A stretch of 64,000 bases of DNA from Nocardia sp. BSTN01 (GCF_015354405.1 NZ_JADKYP010000027.1:22616-86615); one strand, 5' to 3'; numbered from the stretch's first letter, positions 49,618 through 61,129 are shown. Made by a program: numbers and translations. Notes: a model not told the origin generated them from the sequence alone.

Positions 49618-51237
49618 ATGGCCACCCACGAAGTGTTCAACCAGGTCCCGCCGATCACCCCGTTCGACTTCTCCCGCAACCCGGCCCTGATCGAGGGCCT
49701 GCACCGCGAGGGCGCCGACTGGGCGGAAGCCGAAGTGCGCGAATTGGGCACGCTGGCAGGCAGTTTCGAGGCGCAGGAGTGGGGCCGGCTGGCCAACGCG
49801 TACCCGCCGGTGCTGCACACGCACGATCGCTACGGCAATCGGGTGGACGAGGTGGAGTTCCACCCCTACTGGCACAACCTGATGGACGTCGCGGTACGGC
49901 ACGGCCTGCACGGCAGCCCCTGGCTCGACGACCGGCCCGGCGCGCACGTCGCCCGCGCCGCGAAGTTCTACACCTGGGGCATCGCCGACGCCGGACATAT
50001 GTGCCCCATCTCCATGACCTACGCCGCGGTTCCGGCCTTGCGCCACAACCCGGAACTGGCCGCCCGTTTCGAGCCGCTACTCGGTTCGCGCACCTACGAT
50101 TTCGGTCTGCGCGAACCCTCGTCGAAGGCCGGACTGATCGCCGGGATGTCGATGACGGAGAAGCAGGGCGGCTCCGATGTCCGGGCCAATACCACCACGG
50201 CCACACCGCGATCCGACGGAACCTACCGCGTCGTCGGGCACAAGTGGTTCACCTCCGCGCCGATGTCGGACATGTTCCTGACGCTGGCCCAGGCACCCGG
50301 CGGCCTGTCCTGCTTCCTGCTGCCGCGAGTGCTGCCCGACGGCACCCGCAACACGCTGCGGCTGCAGCGCCTGAAGGACAAGCTGGGCAACAAGTCCAAC
50401 GCGTCCTCGGAGATCGAGTACGAGAACGCGACCGGCTGGCTGGTCGGCGCGGAGGGCGCGGGTGTGAAGACCATCATCGAGATGGTGAACATGACCCGGC
50501 TCGACTGTGTGATCGGTTCCGCGACCGGCATGCGCACCGGCGTGGTCTACGCCGCGCACCACGCGCGGCATCGGGAAGCGTTCGGCGCCAAGCTGATCGA
50601 CCAGCCCGCCATGCGCAATGTGCTGGCCGACCTGGTGATCGAATCCGATGCCGCGACGACGGTGATGATGCGGCTGGCCGGTGCCACCGACCGCGCCGCG
50701 ACCGACCCCGCCGAGGCGGCACTGCGCCGAATCGCGTTGGCGGTCACCAAATATTGGGTCTGCAAGCGTGCCCCGGCGCACGCGGCCGAGGCGCTGGAAT
50801 GCTTCGGCGGCAACGGCTACGTCGAGGAATCGGGTATGCCGCGGCTGTATCGGGAGGCGCCGCTGATGTCGATCTGGGAGGGCTCGGGCAATGTGGCGGC
50901 GCTGGACGCCCTGCGTGCCATGGGCCGTCAGCCGGAGACGGTCGAGGCCTACTTCAACGAGGTGTCGCTGGCCCGCGGCGCCAACCACCACCTCGACGAC
51001 GCGATCGACCGGATCGGCAAGGAGCTCACCGACCTCGGCGATATCGAGTTCCGCGCCCGGCGCGTGGTCGAACTGATGGCGTTGGTGCTGCAGGGCGCGC
51101 AACTGGTGCGGCACGGCCATGCCGCGGTCGCGGATGCGTTCTGCGCCAGCCGATTCGGTGGTGACTGGGGGATCGCCTTCGGCACCCTCCCGGTGGGGGT
51201 GGATACCGAGGCGATCCTGCAGCGCGCCTTCGTCTGA
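49618..51237 (+). CDS. AidB-like acyl-CoA dehydrogenase
   Basis: 539 residues from ATG 49618 with AGGAG 7 bases upstream; the frame upstream inside the TetR gene is not used. The signature M-T-E-K-Q-G-G-S-D-V-R is that of E. coli AidB, whose length (541 aa) also matches. Flavin-binding blocks include H-K-W-F-T-S-A, and the late E-A-L-E-C-F-G-G-N-G-Y block carries the catalytic region. AidB proteins bind DNA and FAD and protect against alkylation, although family members may be ordinary acyl-CoA dehydrogenases. Co-transcription with TetR is expected. Confidence 0.88.
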   Translation: MATHEVFNQVPPITPFDFSRNPALIEGLHREGADWAEAEVRELGTLAGSFEAQEWGRLANAYPPVLHTHDRYGNRVDEVEFHPYWHNLMDVAVRHGLHGSPWLDDRPGAHVARAAKFYTWGIADAGHMCPISMTYAAVPALRHNPELAARFEPLLGSRTYDFGLREPSSKAGLIAGMSMTEKQGGSDVRANTTTATPRSDGTYRVVGHKWFTSAPMSDMFLTLAQAPGGLSCFLLPRVLPDGTRNTLRLQRLKDKLGNKSNASSEIEYENATGWLVGAEGAGVKTIIEMVNMTRLDCVIGSATGMRTGVVYAAHHARHREAFGAKLIDQPAMRNVLADLVIESDAATTVMMRLAGATDRAATDPAEAALRRIALAVTKYWVCKRAPAHAAEALECFGGNGYVEESGMPRLYREAPLMSIWEGSGNVAALDALRAMGRQPETVEAYFNEVSLARGANHHLDDAIDRIGKELTDLGDIEFRARRVVELMALVLQGAQLVRHGHAAVADAFCASRFGGDWGIAFGTLPVGVDTEAILQRAFV

Positions 51238-51258
51238 TCCGGATTCGCCCGATTCGGC

Positions 51259-52053
51259 TCAGCCCACCGGTTCGCTCGACATTTCCCACGGGGCCTGCGG
51301 CAGTACGTCGCCGGTCTCGAGCAGGGATTTGAGATTGGCCAGCACCGCCGGCCATCCGCTCGAAATGCCTTGCAGCATCTCCTGATTCGGCAGATTCTCG
51401 TGGGTGACGGTGAGCCGGACGATATCCCGGTGCGGTTCGACGAGGAAGGTGACCAGCGACGGCGACCGGTCGGCATCCGGCATGTCCTCGAAGGTCACCA
51501 CGAGGCGGTGCGGCGGATCCGATTCGATCACCTCGCCGACGACGTCGACGGCGCCCGAGCCGTCGACGCGGCGGTGTTCCCAGCTCGAACCGGGTTGCCA
51601 GTCGGACACATTCGCATGTCCCCAGTAGCGGGCGGTGAGATCGGCGTCGGTCAGTGCCTTCCAGACCTGTTCGGCACTGGCGTGAATGTAGGTGACGTAG
51701 ACGTAGGTGGGCACGGTCGTGCTCATGGCGTACTCCTCAGCCTGGTTTCTGATGGCCCGGATCGCATCCAGTCGCGGCCTGTCGAAGACGGAGATCCATC
51801 GGTGTTCGATGTCGTGGATTGGTGCCGGATTGATGTAGTGCACCCGTTCCCGCCCGCGTCGCAGCACGGTGACCAGTCCGGCTCGCACCAGGATGTCGAG
51901 ATGCTGCGTCAGTGACTGGCGCGCCATCTCCACCCGCTCGCACAGTTCGCGCAGGGTCTGCCCGTTCTGCTCGCGAAGCCGGTCCAGTAGTAGTCGCCGA
52001 GTCGGGTCGGCCAATGCCTTGAAGACCACGTCCATATCCGGTTCGGGTTGCAC
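51259..52053 (-). CDS. ArsR-type HTH fused to an SRPBCC (AHSA1-like) domain
   Basis: 264 residues from GTG 52053 (ATG 52035 also possible). Residues about 5-100 are an ArsR winged helix (VFKALADPTRRLLLDRLREQ, LCERVEMARQSLTQHLDILV) with no metal-binding Cys. Residues about 110-264 are an SRPBCC/AHSA1 domain (VYVTYIHASAEQVWKALTDA, W-G-H-A-N-V-S-D-W). In most genomes the two parts are separate adjacent genes; here the frame is continuous across the junction near 51725. A perfect palindrome overlaps its promoter. Confidence 0.88.
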   Translation of the reverse strand: MQPEPDMDVVFKALADPTRRLLLDRLREQNGQTLRELCERVEMARQSLTQHLDILVRAGLVTVLRRGRERVHYINPAPIHDIEHRWISVFDRPRLDAIRAIRNQAEEYAMSTTVPTYVYVTYIHASAEQVWKALTDADLTARYWGHANVSDWQPGSSWEHRRVDGSGAVDVVGEVIESDPPHRLVVTFEDMPDADRSPSLVTFLVEPHRDIVRLTVTHENLPNQEMLQGISSGWPAVLANLKSLLETGDVLPQAPWEMSSEPVG

Positions 52054-52060
52054 GGAAAAA

Positions 52061-52084
52061 TTATGCAGGTATTTACCTGCATAA
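52061..52084. promoter_or_regulatory. Perfect 24-base palindrome, likely ArsR operator
   Basis: TTATGCAGGTA and TACCTGCATAA (11-bp arms, 2-base centre) lie 7 bases upstream of the ArsR-fusion GTG and 66 bases upstream of the divergent SRPBCC-epimerase ATG. It is AT-rich at the ends, typical of an ArsR-type operator, and likely controls both genes. Confidence 0.8.
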
Positions 52085-52149
52085 GTCAACGGGTCCGGGT
52101 GAGCAAGCACACCCTTCCGGTGGTCGCGGCCGCGGGATTGGATCGAGTC

Positions 52150-53529
52150 ATGTCTCGTACAACGACGTACAAGCAGTTCATCGCGCTGCCGCCGGAGCGG
52201 CTGTGGGCGGTGCTGGGGGATCTCACCCGGTGGCCGGAATGGAATTCGGCCGTCGCTTCGGTGGTGCTGCACGGTCCGGCCGCGGTCGGCGGCACCGGTG
52301 ACTACCTACCCGGCGGCGCGGTGAGCGCGGCCGTCCACGGCCGGCTGGCCGCGCCGTTCCGCATCACCGCATACGACGCCGGCCGGGAACTCGGTATCGA
52401 ACAACCGGAACCCGCGGGCGCCTTGCGCATCACCTGGCGACTGACGCCCCGGCCGGACGGTGCGCACGTATCCGAGGAGTTCGAACTGCGCGGGCCGTCC
52501 GCGCGGATCGTCCGGCGTGTCATCGGTGCGCGGCTGGCGGCCGAGGCGCGAATCCGCTTCGCGCGCCTGGCCTTCGCGGCCGGAATCGAGCCCGCCGAGG
52601 ACGCTCTCGCGGTGGTGATCGCCGGAGGTACCGGTGCGCTGGGCCGGCAGATCGCGGCGGATCTGACCTGCCGCGGACATCGGGTCACCCTTCTCACCCG
52701 CCGACCGGATCCGGCACTACCGTTCCGTCAAGTCCGATGGGACGGCCGGACGGCGGGGGAGTGGGTGGACGAATTGCGCGGACCCGGGCGCGTCGCGTTG
52801 ATCAACCTGGCCGGGCAACTCGTCGACTGCCGGCCCACCGAGCGCAATATCGACCTCCTGCGCCGCAGCCGGGTCGAATCCACCGCCGCTCTGGTCGCCG
52901 CATCCCGCACATTGGACCGGCCGCTGTCCCGTTGGATCCAGGCGAGCACGACCGCGATCTGGTCCGATGCCGGCGAAACGCGGTGCACCGAAACGACTCC
53001 GCTGCCCGTGGGGCTTCCGCAGATGACCGGAGTCGCGCAGCCGTGGGAGCAGGCCTTCGCGGGCGCCGACGCCGAGCGAAGGATCATCCTGCGGACCTCC
53101 ATCGTGCTCGACCCGGCCGCGCCCGCGCTGCGCCGGCTGATCGGGCTGACCAAAGCGGGACTGGGAGGCAGTGTGGGTAGCGGACACCAGTGGTTCAGCT
53201 GGATCCACATCGAGGACTGGCTGGCCGTCGTTCGTGCGGGCCTCGGGCTCGATCCGGAGGTCGCGCTGCCCGACGGAATCGTCGTCGCCGCAACGGATCA
53301 TCCGGTTCGCAATCGCGAATTGATGGCCGCGTTGCGCCGGCACCTGCATCGCCCACCCGCTCCGTCGACCCCGGCGCCGATCCTGAAGCTGGGCGCGATC
53401 GTCCTGCGGACCGATGCCGCACTCGGGCTCACCGGCCGCCATGCGACGTCGGAAGTACTGCGCCGCAGCGGTTTCCGATTCCGGTATCCCACACTGGACG
53501 ACGCGCTCACCGACCTGTTGCCGCGGTGA
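52150..53529 (+). CDS. SRPBCC domain fused to a TIGR01777-type NAD(P)-dependent epimerase
   Basis: 459 residues from ATG 52150. Residues 1-150 are an SRPBCC domain (PPERLWAVLGDLTRWPEWNS). From about 160 onward an SDR-type Rossmann domain begins with V-V-I-A-G-G-T-G-A-L-G-R-Q-I, followed by L-I-N-L-A-G and Q-A-S-T-T-A-I-W, features of the YfcH/SDR39U1 group with its DUF1731 C-terminal end (EVLRRSGFRFRYPTLDDALT). It diverges from the ArsR-SRPBCC fusion, so two SRPBCC proteins share one operator region. Substrate unknown. Confidence 0.85.
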   Translation: MSRTTTYKQFIALPPERLWAVLGDLTRWPEWNSAVASVVLHGPAAVGGTGDYLPGGAVSAAVHGRLAAPFRITAYDAGRELGIEQPEPAGALRITWRLTPRPDGAHVSEEFELRGPSARIVRRVIGARLAAEARIRFARLAFAAGIEPAEDALAVVIAGGTGALGRQIAADLTCRGHRVTLLTRRPDPALPFRQVRWDGRTAGEWVDELRGPGRVALINLAGQLVDCRPTERNIDLLRRSRVESTAALVAASRTLDRPLSRWIQASTTAIWSDAGETRCTETTPLPVGLPQMTGVAQPWEQAFAGADAERRIILRTSIVLDPAAPALRRLIGLTKAGLGGSVGSGHQWFSWIHIEDWLAVVRAGLGLDPEVALPDGIVVAATDHPVRNRELMAALRRHLHRPPAPSTPAPILKLGAIVLRTDAALGLTGRHATSEVLRRSGFRFRYPTLDDALTDLLPR

Positions 53530-53566
53530 TCTCACCTAACCGGTGATGCGCACTGCGGTCCGGACC

Positions 53567-53992
53567 TCACGGGGCGGCGGCGAGGGCCAGTCCGATCAGG
53601 CCCACCACCTTGAGTAGCTCCAGTCCGATGTACCAGTAGTGCGCCGTCGAGCGCGGTCCGTCCTCGCCGGCCAGGACCCGGTTCGACCGCCGGGTCAGCG
53701 GCGGCCGCACCGCCACCACCTGGATCGCCAGCACGACCACCGCGCCGATCAGCCACCCCCAGGTCGCCCCGGCCGGGCCGACCACGGCCGCCGAGATCAG
53801 CAGCAGCACCGCCAGCACGGCCTCGGTGATGTTCAGCGCCTTGAACACCATCCGGCCGATCCCCAGCCCGAGGGCGAGCGTCACCCCCGGCGCCCGGAAC
53901 TTCAGCGGTGCCTCCAGGAAAGAGATAGCCAGCACCATGCCGAGCCACAGCATCGGCAGGAACCACAGCAGATGTTGTGCAACCGAGGTCAT
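53567..53992 (-). CDS. Small four-TM membrane protein
   Basis: 141 residues with about four hydrophobic segments (LLWFLPMLWLGMVLAISFLE, ITEAVLAVLLLISAAVV, GWLIGAVVVLAIQVVAV, LELLKVVGLIGLALAAAP). The R-P-P-L-T-R-R-S-N-R-V-L loop and the S-T-A-H-Y-W-Y-I-G-L-E motif are found in a small family of uncharacterised actinobacterial membrane proteins. Function unknown. It lies between the convergent epimerase and the pgi gene. Confidence 0.7.
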   Translation of the reverse strand: MTSVAQHLLWFLPMLWLGMVLAISFLEAPLKFRAPGVTLALGLGIGRMVFKALNITEAVLAVLLLISAAVVGPAGATWGWLIGAVVVLAIQVVAVRPPLTRRSNRVLAGEDGPRSTAHYWYIGLELLKVVGLIGLALAAAP

Positions 53993-54097
53993 ATTCCGGA
54001 CGTTACAACGGCGCGGCGGCCCGTGGCAGCGCCGTGCTCACATTCCCGGCATGAGATCAATTACGCATCCGGGCGAGGTATTTTCCGCGGTGGCGGG

Positions 54098-55750
<1,653 letters not shown>

Positions 55751-55846
55751 CCAGGCGAGATTACAGACCGGTTTCGCTACGCGCAGGTAGTCCCGGCCCA
55801 CCGGCAGTTGCCCGCGCTCACGTCCACCGCGGCCTACCCTGAGCAC

Positions 55847-57298
55847 ATGGTGTCGCAAACCGAGTTACTCGAATCCGTCCCCACTCGACTCTGGATCGGC
55901 GGGCCGGTGGATGCCACCGGTGGCGCCACCTTCGCGGTCGAGAATCCGGCGACCGGAGAGCCCCTCGCACACGTCGCCGACGCCACGCCCGAGGACGCCG
56001 TGCGCGCCCTCGACGCGGCCGTGGCCGCACAGGACAGCTGGGCCACCACCCCGGCCCGCGAACGCGGCGAGATCCTGCGCGCGGTCTACGAGCGGATCGT
56101 CGAGCGCACCGAGGACTTCGCCCTGCTGATGACCCTGGAAATGGGTAAGGCGCTGCCGGAGAGCCGCAACGAGGTGCGCTACGGCGCCGAATTCTTCCGC
56201 TGGTTCAGCGAGGAAGCGGTCCGGGTGCACGGCCGCTACCAGACCGCGCCCACCGGCACCGGTCGCATCGTCGTCCACAAACAGCCGGTCGGGCCGTGCC
56301 TGGCCATCACACCCTGGAATTTCCCGCTCGCGATGGGCACCCGCAAGATCGGCCCGGCCCTGGCCGCGGGCTGCACGATGATCGTCAAGCCCGCCTCGGC
56401 CACCCCGCTGACCATGCTGCTGCTGGCGAAGCTGTGCAGCGAGGCCGGGCTGCCGGACGGGGTGCTGTCGGTCATCACCTCCAGCCGTTCCGGTGCGGTG
56501 ACCGAGCCGCTGATCAACGATCCGCGGCTGCGCAAACTCACCTTCACCGGTTCGACCGGGGTCGGCAAGAAACTGGTGGAGAAGTCCGCGAACGGCCTGC
56601 TGCGCACCTCGATGGAACTGGGCGGCAATGCCCCGTTCGTGGTCTTCGACGACGCCGACATCGACGCCGCGGTGCAGGGCGCGATGCTGGCGAAGCTGCG
56701 CAACGGCGGCGAGGCGTGTACCGCCGCCAACCGGTTCCATGTGCACAACTCGGTGCGCGCGGAGTTCACCGACAAACTGGTCGCCGCCATGCAGGAGGTG
56801 AAACTCGGCCCCGGTGACGACCCGTCGACCACCCTCGGCCCGCTGATCAACCAGGACCAGCTCGACACGGTCAGCGAACTGGTCGATGACGCCGTGGAAC
56901 GCGGCGCCGAAGTGCGCATCGGCGGGAAGGCGCCGGGCGGGACCGGGTACTACTACCCGGCGACCGTGCTGTGCGAGGTGCCCGAGCAGGCCCGGATCCT
57001 GAGCGAAGAGGTGTTCGGACCGGTTGCGCCGATCATCGGATTCGATACCGAGGAGCAGGGCCTCGCCGCCGCCAACGACACCGAATTCGGTTTGGTCGCT
57101 TACGTTTACACCCGCGACCTGGATCGTGCGCTGCGGATCGCGGAGGGCCTGGAGAGCGGCATGGTCGGCGTCAACCGCGGCGTCATCTCCGATCCGGCGG
57201 CGCCGTTCGGCGGGGTCAAGGCCTCCGGATTCGGCCGCGAGGGCGGCTTCGAGGGGATCGAGGAGTATCTGTCGACGAAGTACATCGCCCTGCCCTGA
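55847..57298 (+). CDS. NAD(P)-dependent succinate-semialdehyde-type aldehyde dehydrogenase
   Basis: 483 residues from ATG 55847. Aldehyde dehydrogenase motifs: [10 protein letters not shown] (substrate channel), F-T-G-S-T-G-V-G-K (NAD-binding), M-E-L-G-G-N-A-P (general base Glu) and [12 protein letters not shown] (catalytic Cys). The pattern is closest to GabD/SSADH-type enzymes that make succinate from succinic semialdehyde, which could feed the TCA cycle near sucC. It diverges from pgi with a short gap and ends before a strong terminator. Confidence 0.9.
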   Translation: MVSQTELLESVPTRLWIGGPVDATGGATFAVENPATGEPLAHVADATPEDAVRALDAAVAAQDSWATTPARERGEILRAVYERIVERTEDFALLMTLEMGKALPESRNEVRYGAEFFRWFSEEAVRVHGRYQTAPTGTGRIVVHKQPVGPCLAITPWNFPLAMGTRKIGPALAAGCTMIVKPASATPLTMLLLAKLCSEAGLPDGVLSVITSSRSGAVTEPLINDPRLRKLTFTGSTGVGKKLVEKSANGLLRTSMELGGNAPFVVFDDADIDAAVQGAMLAKLRNGGEACTAANRFHVHNSVRAEFTDKLVAAMQEVKLGPGDDPSTTLGPLINQDQLDTVSELVDDAVERGAEVRIGGKAPGGTGYYYPATVLCEVPEQARILSEEVFGPVAPIIGFDTEEQGLAAANDTEFGLVAYVYTRDLDRALRIAEGLESGMVGVNRGVISDPAAPFGGVKASGFGREGGFEGIEEYLSTKYIALP

Positions 57299-57324
57299 TC
57301 CGGCAGTCCCCGGATACGAAACGA

Positions 57325-57353
57325 CCGCCCCGGGGGATCGGCACCCGGGGCGG
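57325..57353 (+). terminator. Strong GC hairpin terminator after the aldehyde dehydrogenase gene
   Basis: Perfect 10-bp inverted repeat, CCGCCCCGGG at 57325-57334 and CCCGGGGCGG at 57344-57353, with a 9-base loop, 27 bases past the stop codon. It likely separates this gene from the convergent chorismate mutase and may act in both directions. The T-rich tail is absent. Confidence 0.75.
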
Positions 57354-57450
57354 CCTGGGGTCGCGGAGTTCGTCGAGACGATCGCCGCGTGGTCTCGGTG
57401 AGCTGCCTCGGCGGTCCGGTCGGTGGGGCCGTGGCCGAGGCGGCTGTATC

Positions 57451-57759
57451 TCAGTGGCCGAGACGGCCGCGGCCGAGGCGGAGCAGCAGCATGGCCAGCG
57501 TGTGACCTTCCTGACCCAGTTCGCTGAAGCGCTCCAGCACCTTCATCTCGCGGGAGTGCACCAGGCGCGGGCCACCGTTGGCCATACGGGTGCGGCCGAT
57601 GATGCGCGAGACCTCGGTGCGCCGCTTGATGGCCGCGAGAATCTCGGCGTCGAGGCGATCGATCTCCTTGCGGAGCTTCTCGATCTCCGCCTCACTACTC
57701 GGCAACGTCGCATCGGAACCGGTCGCGGGCTGATCAATCGGCTCAGTAGAGGTGCTCAT
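57451..57759 (-). CDS. Chorismate mutase, AroQ type
   Basis: 102 residues with a strong AGGAG box just upstream of ATG 57759. The AroQ helix signature is visible: E-I-E-K-L-R-K-E-I-D-R-L-D-A-E-I-L-A-A-I-K-R-R, where Arg and Lys bind the carboxylates, followed by S-R-I-I-G-R-T-R and the C-terminal helix. The short size and position match the intracellular mutase Rv0948c of M. tuberculosis, which relies on DAHP synthase for full activity. It converts chorismate to prephenate for Phe/Tyr. Confidence 0.93.
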   Translation of the reverse strand: MSTSTEPIDQPATGSDATLPSSEAEIEKLRKEIDRLDAEILAAIKRRTEVSRIIGRTRMANGGPRLVHSREMKVLERFSELGQEGHTLAMLLLRLGRGRLGH

Positions 57760-58062
57760 ACTTTCTTCTCCTCGTGTCAGAACTTCGATCGGCGTGCGGC
57801 CCTGCCCCGTTACCGATCTGATTCCTCCACCGTGAAACAGACCTGTTCGGCCTTGAATTGTCCCCCGTCGAGTATGCGCTCACGTGCGAAATCGGCGACC
57901 ACGAATACCTTCGTACGCCTGAACAGCAGAGGTCGTGAGCGCGCTGGTCATGTCGCCAGTCTGCCACGTGGGACAAGTGGGGCAAAGTTCTCTTCGGTGA
58001 GAATGCGCTGAGATCGCGCCGGACTACAGCATGTCGGTGGCCGCCGGTAGCGTGGATGGACG
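57760..58062. other. 303-base divergent gap between chorismate mutase and pcrA
   Basis: No gene is seen here. The left end holds the AGGAG ribosome binding site and leader of chorismate mutase; the right end leads into pcrA, where two ATGs (58056, 58063) lie close together. No RNA structure or symmetrical operator stands out. Confidence 0.6.
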
Positions 58063-60612
58063 ATGGAGACGACGGTGGCGGGAACAGCGGCGGGGACGGC
58101 AACGGTGGGTACGGCGGCAACGCGAGGTGCGGACAGGTCCGCGGCGGCCGATCAGCAGGCGCAGCGCCTGCTCGAGGGCCTGAATCCGCAGCAGCGGGCG
58201 GCGGTTGTGCACGCGGGTTCGCCCCTGCTGATCGTGGCCGGCGCCGGCTCCGGGAAGACCGCCGTACTCACTCGGCGCATCGCCTATCTGCTGGCCGAAC
58301 GCGACGTCACACCCGGGCAGATCCTGGCGATCACATTCACCAACAAGGCCGCTGCGGAGATGCGCGAGCGGGTGACGGACCTGGTCGGTCCGCGCGCCGC
58401 CGCCATGTGGGTGTCGACCTTCCACTCCTCCTGTGTGCGCATCCTGCGGATGCAGGCGAATCTGCTGCCCGGTGCGTTGAACTCCAACTTCTCCATCTAC
58501 GACGCCGACGATTCGCGCCGCCTGCTGGGAATGATCATTCGCGACCAGAATCTGGATCCGAAGAAGTATTCGCCGCGACTGCTCGCGACCGCCATCTCCA
58601 ATCTCAAGAACGAGCTGATCGACCCCGAAACGGCCACGGCGGACGCGGAATCCGACGAGACGGAACTGCCCGGCATCGTCGCCCGGGTCTACACCGAATA
58701 TCAGCGGCGGCTGCGCGCGGCCAACGCCTTCGACTTCGACGATCTGATCGGTGAGACGGTCGCGCTCCTGCAGAGCCACCCGCAGGTCGCGGAGTACTAC
58801 CGCCGTCGCTTCCGGCATGTGCTGGTCGACGAGTACCAGGACACCAACCACGCCCAGTACGTGCTGGTGCGCGAACTGGTCGGCCATCATGTGCGACCGG
58901 CGGCCGACGAACTCGCCGACGCCGACGCGGGGGCCGAGGCGGCCGATCCTGAATTCAGCCCGGCACGCCGCGGCGATGCGGTGCCGCCCAGCGAGTTGTG
59001 CGTGGTCGGTGACGCCGACCAGTCCATCTACGCGTTCCGCGGGGCGACCATTCGCAATATCGAGGAATTCGAGCGCGATTTCCCGGACGCGGAAACGATT
59101 CTGCTGGAACAGAACTACCGCTCCACCCAGCACATCCTCTCGGCCGCCAACGCGGTCATCTCGCGCAACGAGAATCGGCGCGACAAGAAGTTGTGGACCG
59201 ACTCCGGTGAGGGTGACCTGATCGTCGGCTATGTCGCCGACAACGAACACGACGAGGCGTCGTTCGTCGCGCGCGAGATCGACCGGCTGGTCGAACAGGG
59301 CGACTACAACTACGGCGATGTCGCGGTGTTCTATCGCACCAACAACAACTCGCGGGCGCTGGAAGAGATCTTCATCCGTATGGGGCTGCCCTACAAGGTG
59401 GTCGGCGGCGTCCGGTTCTACGAGCGCAAGGAGGTCCGCGATGTGGTGGCCTACCTGCGCGTGCTGGAGAATCCCGACGACGCGGTGAGCCTGCGCCGCA
59501 TTCTCAACACTCCGCGCCGGGGGATCGGTGACCGCGCCGAGGCGTGTGTGGCGGTGCACGCCGAACAGCGCGACATCGGCTTCGCGGCCGCGCTGCGCGA
59601 CGCCGCCGACGGCAAGGTGGCGCTGCTGAACACCCGCGCCCAGCGTGCGATCGCCGGCTTCCTCGATCTGCTCGACGAGGTCCGCGCCGCCGGTGTCACC
59701 GACGACACCGAATTCCCCGATGTGGGCAATGTCGTCGAGGCGGTCCTGGACAAGACCGGTTACCGCGCCGAGTTGGAGGCCTCCGACGATCCGCAGGACG
59801 GCGCCCGGCTGGACAACCTCAACGAATTGGTCAGCGTGGCAAGGGAATTCAGTTCCGAGGCGCGCAACAATGTGGAGGCCGCTCGCGAGGAGGGCCTGCT
59901 GCCCGAAGCGGCCGACGGCGAGCCGGACCCCGGTTCCCTGGCGGCGTTCCTGGAACGGGTCTCGCTGGTGGCCGATACCGATCAGATCCCGGACGAGGGT
60001 TCCGGCGTGGTCACCCTGATGACCCTGCACACCGCGAAGGGCCTGGAGTTCCCGGTGGTGTTCGTGACCGGCTGGGAGGACGGCCAGTTCCCGCATATGC
60101 GCGCGCTGGGCGATCCCGCTGAACTGGCCGAGGAACGCCGCCTGGCCTACGTCGGCATCACCCGCGCCCGGAAACGGCTGTACCTGAGCCGCGCGGTGGT
60201 GCGCTCCGGCTGGGGACAGGCGGTGTCGAATCCGGAGTCCCGCTTCCTGCAGGAGATTCCGGGGCATCTGATGGATTGGCAGCGGCTGGAACCGACTCCG
60301 CCGTCCGGCGGACGTGGTTTCCGCCGTCGCGGTGAGGACGACGGCCTGGAACGTGATTGGACCCGCGGTGACGGCTGGTCCCAGCAGCGCCCCGGCCTGC
60401 GCGACCGCAGCCCCGCCCGGCCCGCCGCCAAGCACAACAACTCCGGGCTGGTGCTCGCCGTGGGCGACCGCGTCAGCGACGACAAGTACGGTCTCGGCCG
60501 CGTGGTCGCCGCCGAAGGCTTCGGCGCCCTCGCCACGGTCACCATCGATTTCGGCACCGCCGGCAAGATCCGCCTGATTCCGCAGTACAGCCGGACCCTG
60601 GTCAAGCTCTGA
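58063..60612 (+). CDS. pcrA: ATP-dependent DNA helicase PcrA/UvrD1
   Basis: 849 residues. All UvrD-family motifs are in order: L-N-P-Q-Q-R-A-A-V (Q), A-G-A-G-S-G-K-T (Walker A), I-T-F-T-N-K-A-A (Ia), V-D-E-Y-Q-D-T-N (II), G-D-A-D-Q-S-I-Y-A-F-R-G-A (III), Q-N-Y-R-S (IV), T-L-H-T-A-K-G-L-E-F (V) and V-G-I-T-R-A-R-K (VI). A family-typical insert lies after motif II (about residues 275-310, alanine-rich). The C-terminus ends with the RNA-polymerase-interacting Tudor-like domain (DRVSDDKYGLGRVVAAEGFG). It serves in nucleotide excision and mismatch-type repair and in removal of stalled complexes. Confidence 0.97.
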   Translation: METTVAGTAAGTATVGTAATRGADRSAAADQQAQRLLEGLNPQQRAAVVHAGSPLLIVAGAGSGKTAVLTRRIAYLLAERDVTPGQILAITFTNKAAAEMRERVTDLVGPRAAAMWVSTFHSSCVRILRMQANLLPGALNSNFSIYDADDSRRLLGMIIRDQNLDPKKYSPRLLATAISNLKNELIDPETATADAESDETELPGIVARVYTEYQRRLRAANAFDFDDLIGETVALLQSHPQVAEYYRRRFRHVLVDEYQDTNHAQYVLVRELVGHHVRPAADELADADAGAEAADPEFSPARRGDAVPPSELCVVGDADQSIYAFRGATIRNIEEFERDFPDAETILLEQNYRSTQHILSAANAVISRNENRRDKKLWTDSGEGDLIVGYVADNEHDEASFVAREIDRLVEQGDYNYGDVAVFYRTNNNSRALEEIFIRMGLPYKVVGGVRFYERKEVRDVVAYLRVLENPDDAVSLRRILNTPRRGIGDRAEACVAVHAEQRDIGFAAALRDAADGKVALLNTRAQRAIAGFLDLLDEVRAAGVTDDTEFPDVGNVVEAVLDKTGYRAELEASDDPQDGARLDNLNELVSVAREFSSEARNNVEAAREEGLLPEAADGEPDPGSLAAFLERVSLVADTDQIPDEGSGVVTLMTLHTAKGLEFPVVFVTGWEDGQFPHMRALGDPAELAEERRLAYVGITRARKRLYLSRAVVRSGWGQAVSNPESRFLQEIPGHLMDWQRLEPTPPSGGRGFRRRGEDDGLERDWTRGDGWSQQRPGLRDRSPARPAAKHNNSGLVLAVGDRVSDDKYGLGRVVAAEGFGALATVTIDFGTAGKIRLIPQYSRTLVKL

Positions 60613-61129
60613 ACGGCGTCACGGCTTTGGCCATGACGACTTCCACGCGGTGGTCCGGGTCGAGATCGGCGCGCTGGACCCGTTCGGCGCGTTCGCCGGA
60701 CCCAGCGTCGAATTCGAATCCGTTGCGGCGGTACAGCGCGATGGCAGGTTCGTTGTCGGTGAAGACGCCGAGTCGGAGAGTGGTGTAGCCGCATTCGGCA
60801 GCCCAGCGCTCGAGAGTCGTCAGCAGCAGATCGCCCACGCCCAGACCGCGCGCGGACGGGTCGACCCACATCGAAATCACCTTGGCCGCGGTATCTTCCG
60901 GCCCGGGCACCCCGCTGGCCATCCCCACCGGTTCGCCGTGGTGCAACGCCAGCAGATCCTGAGCTCCCGGCGTATTCAACCGCGCGCGCCAGCGGTGCTC
61001 GCGATCGCCGTCGCCCTGCCACTCCGCCAGCCGGGTCCGGTACGCCTCCGGTGCCCCCGCCAGTGCTGCCAGCCGAACGCTGCGCCAAGCCCGCCAGTCC
61101 TCAGGGCCTACCACCCGGATTTCGATCAT
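60602..61129 (-). CDS. GNAT-family N-acetyltransferase
   Basis: 175 residues from ATG 61129; the C-terminal 11 bases overlap the end of the convergent pcrA gene. The GNAT fold is shown by the acetyl-CoA loop V-D-P-S-A-R-G-L-G-V-G-D-L-L-L-T and by the late N-E-P-A-I-A-L-Y-R-R-N-G-F-E motif. The acceptor substrate is unknown; protein or small-molecule acetylation are both possible. Confidence 0.88.
   Translation of the reverse strand: MIEIRVVGPEDWRAWRSVRLAALAGAPEAYRTRLAEWQGDGDREHRWRARLNTPGAQDLLALHHGEPVGMASGVPGPEDTAAKVISMWVDPSARGLGVGDLLLTTLERWAAECGYTTLRLGVFTDNEPAIALYRRNGFEFDAGSGERAERVQRADLDPDHRVEVVMAKAVTPFRA

Noticed and set aside
57743-58120. Pro-rich minus-strand frame between chorismate mutase and pcrA
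   Set aside because: It overlaps both the chorismate mutase start and the pcrA start and encodes no recognisable protein.
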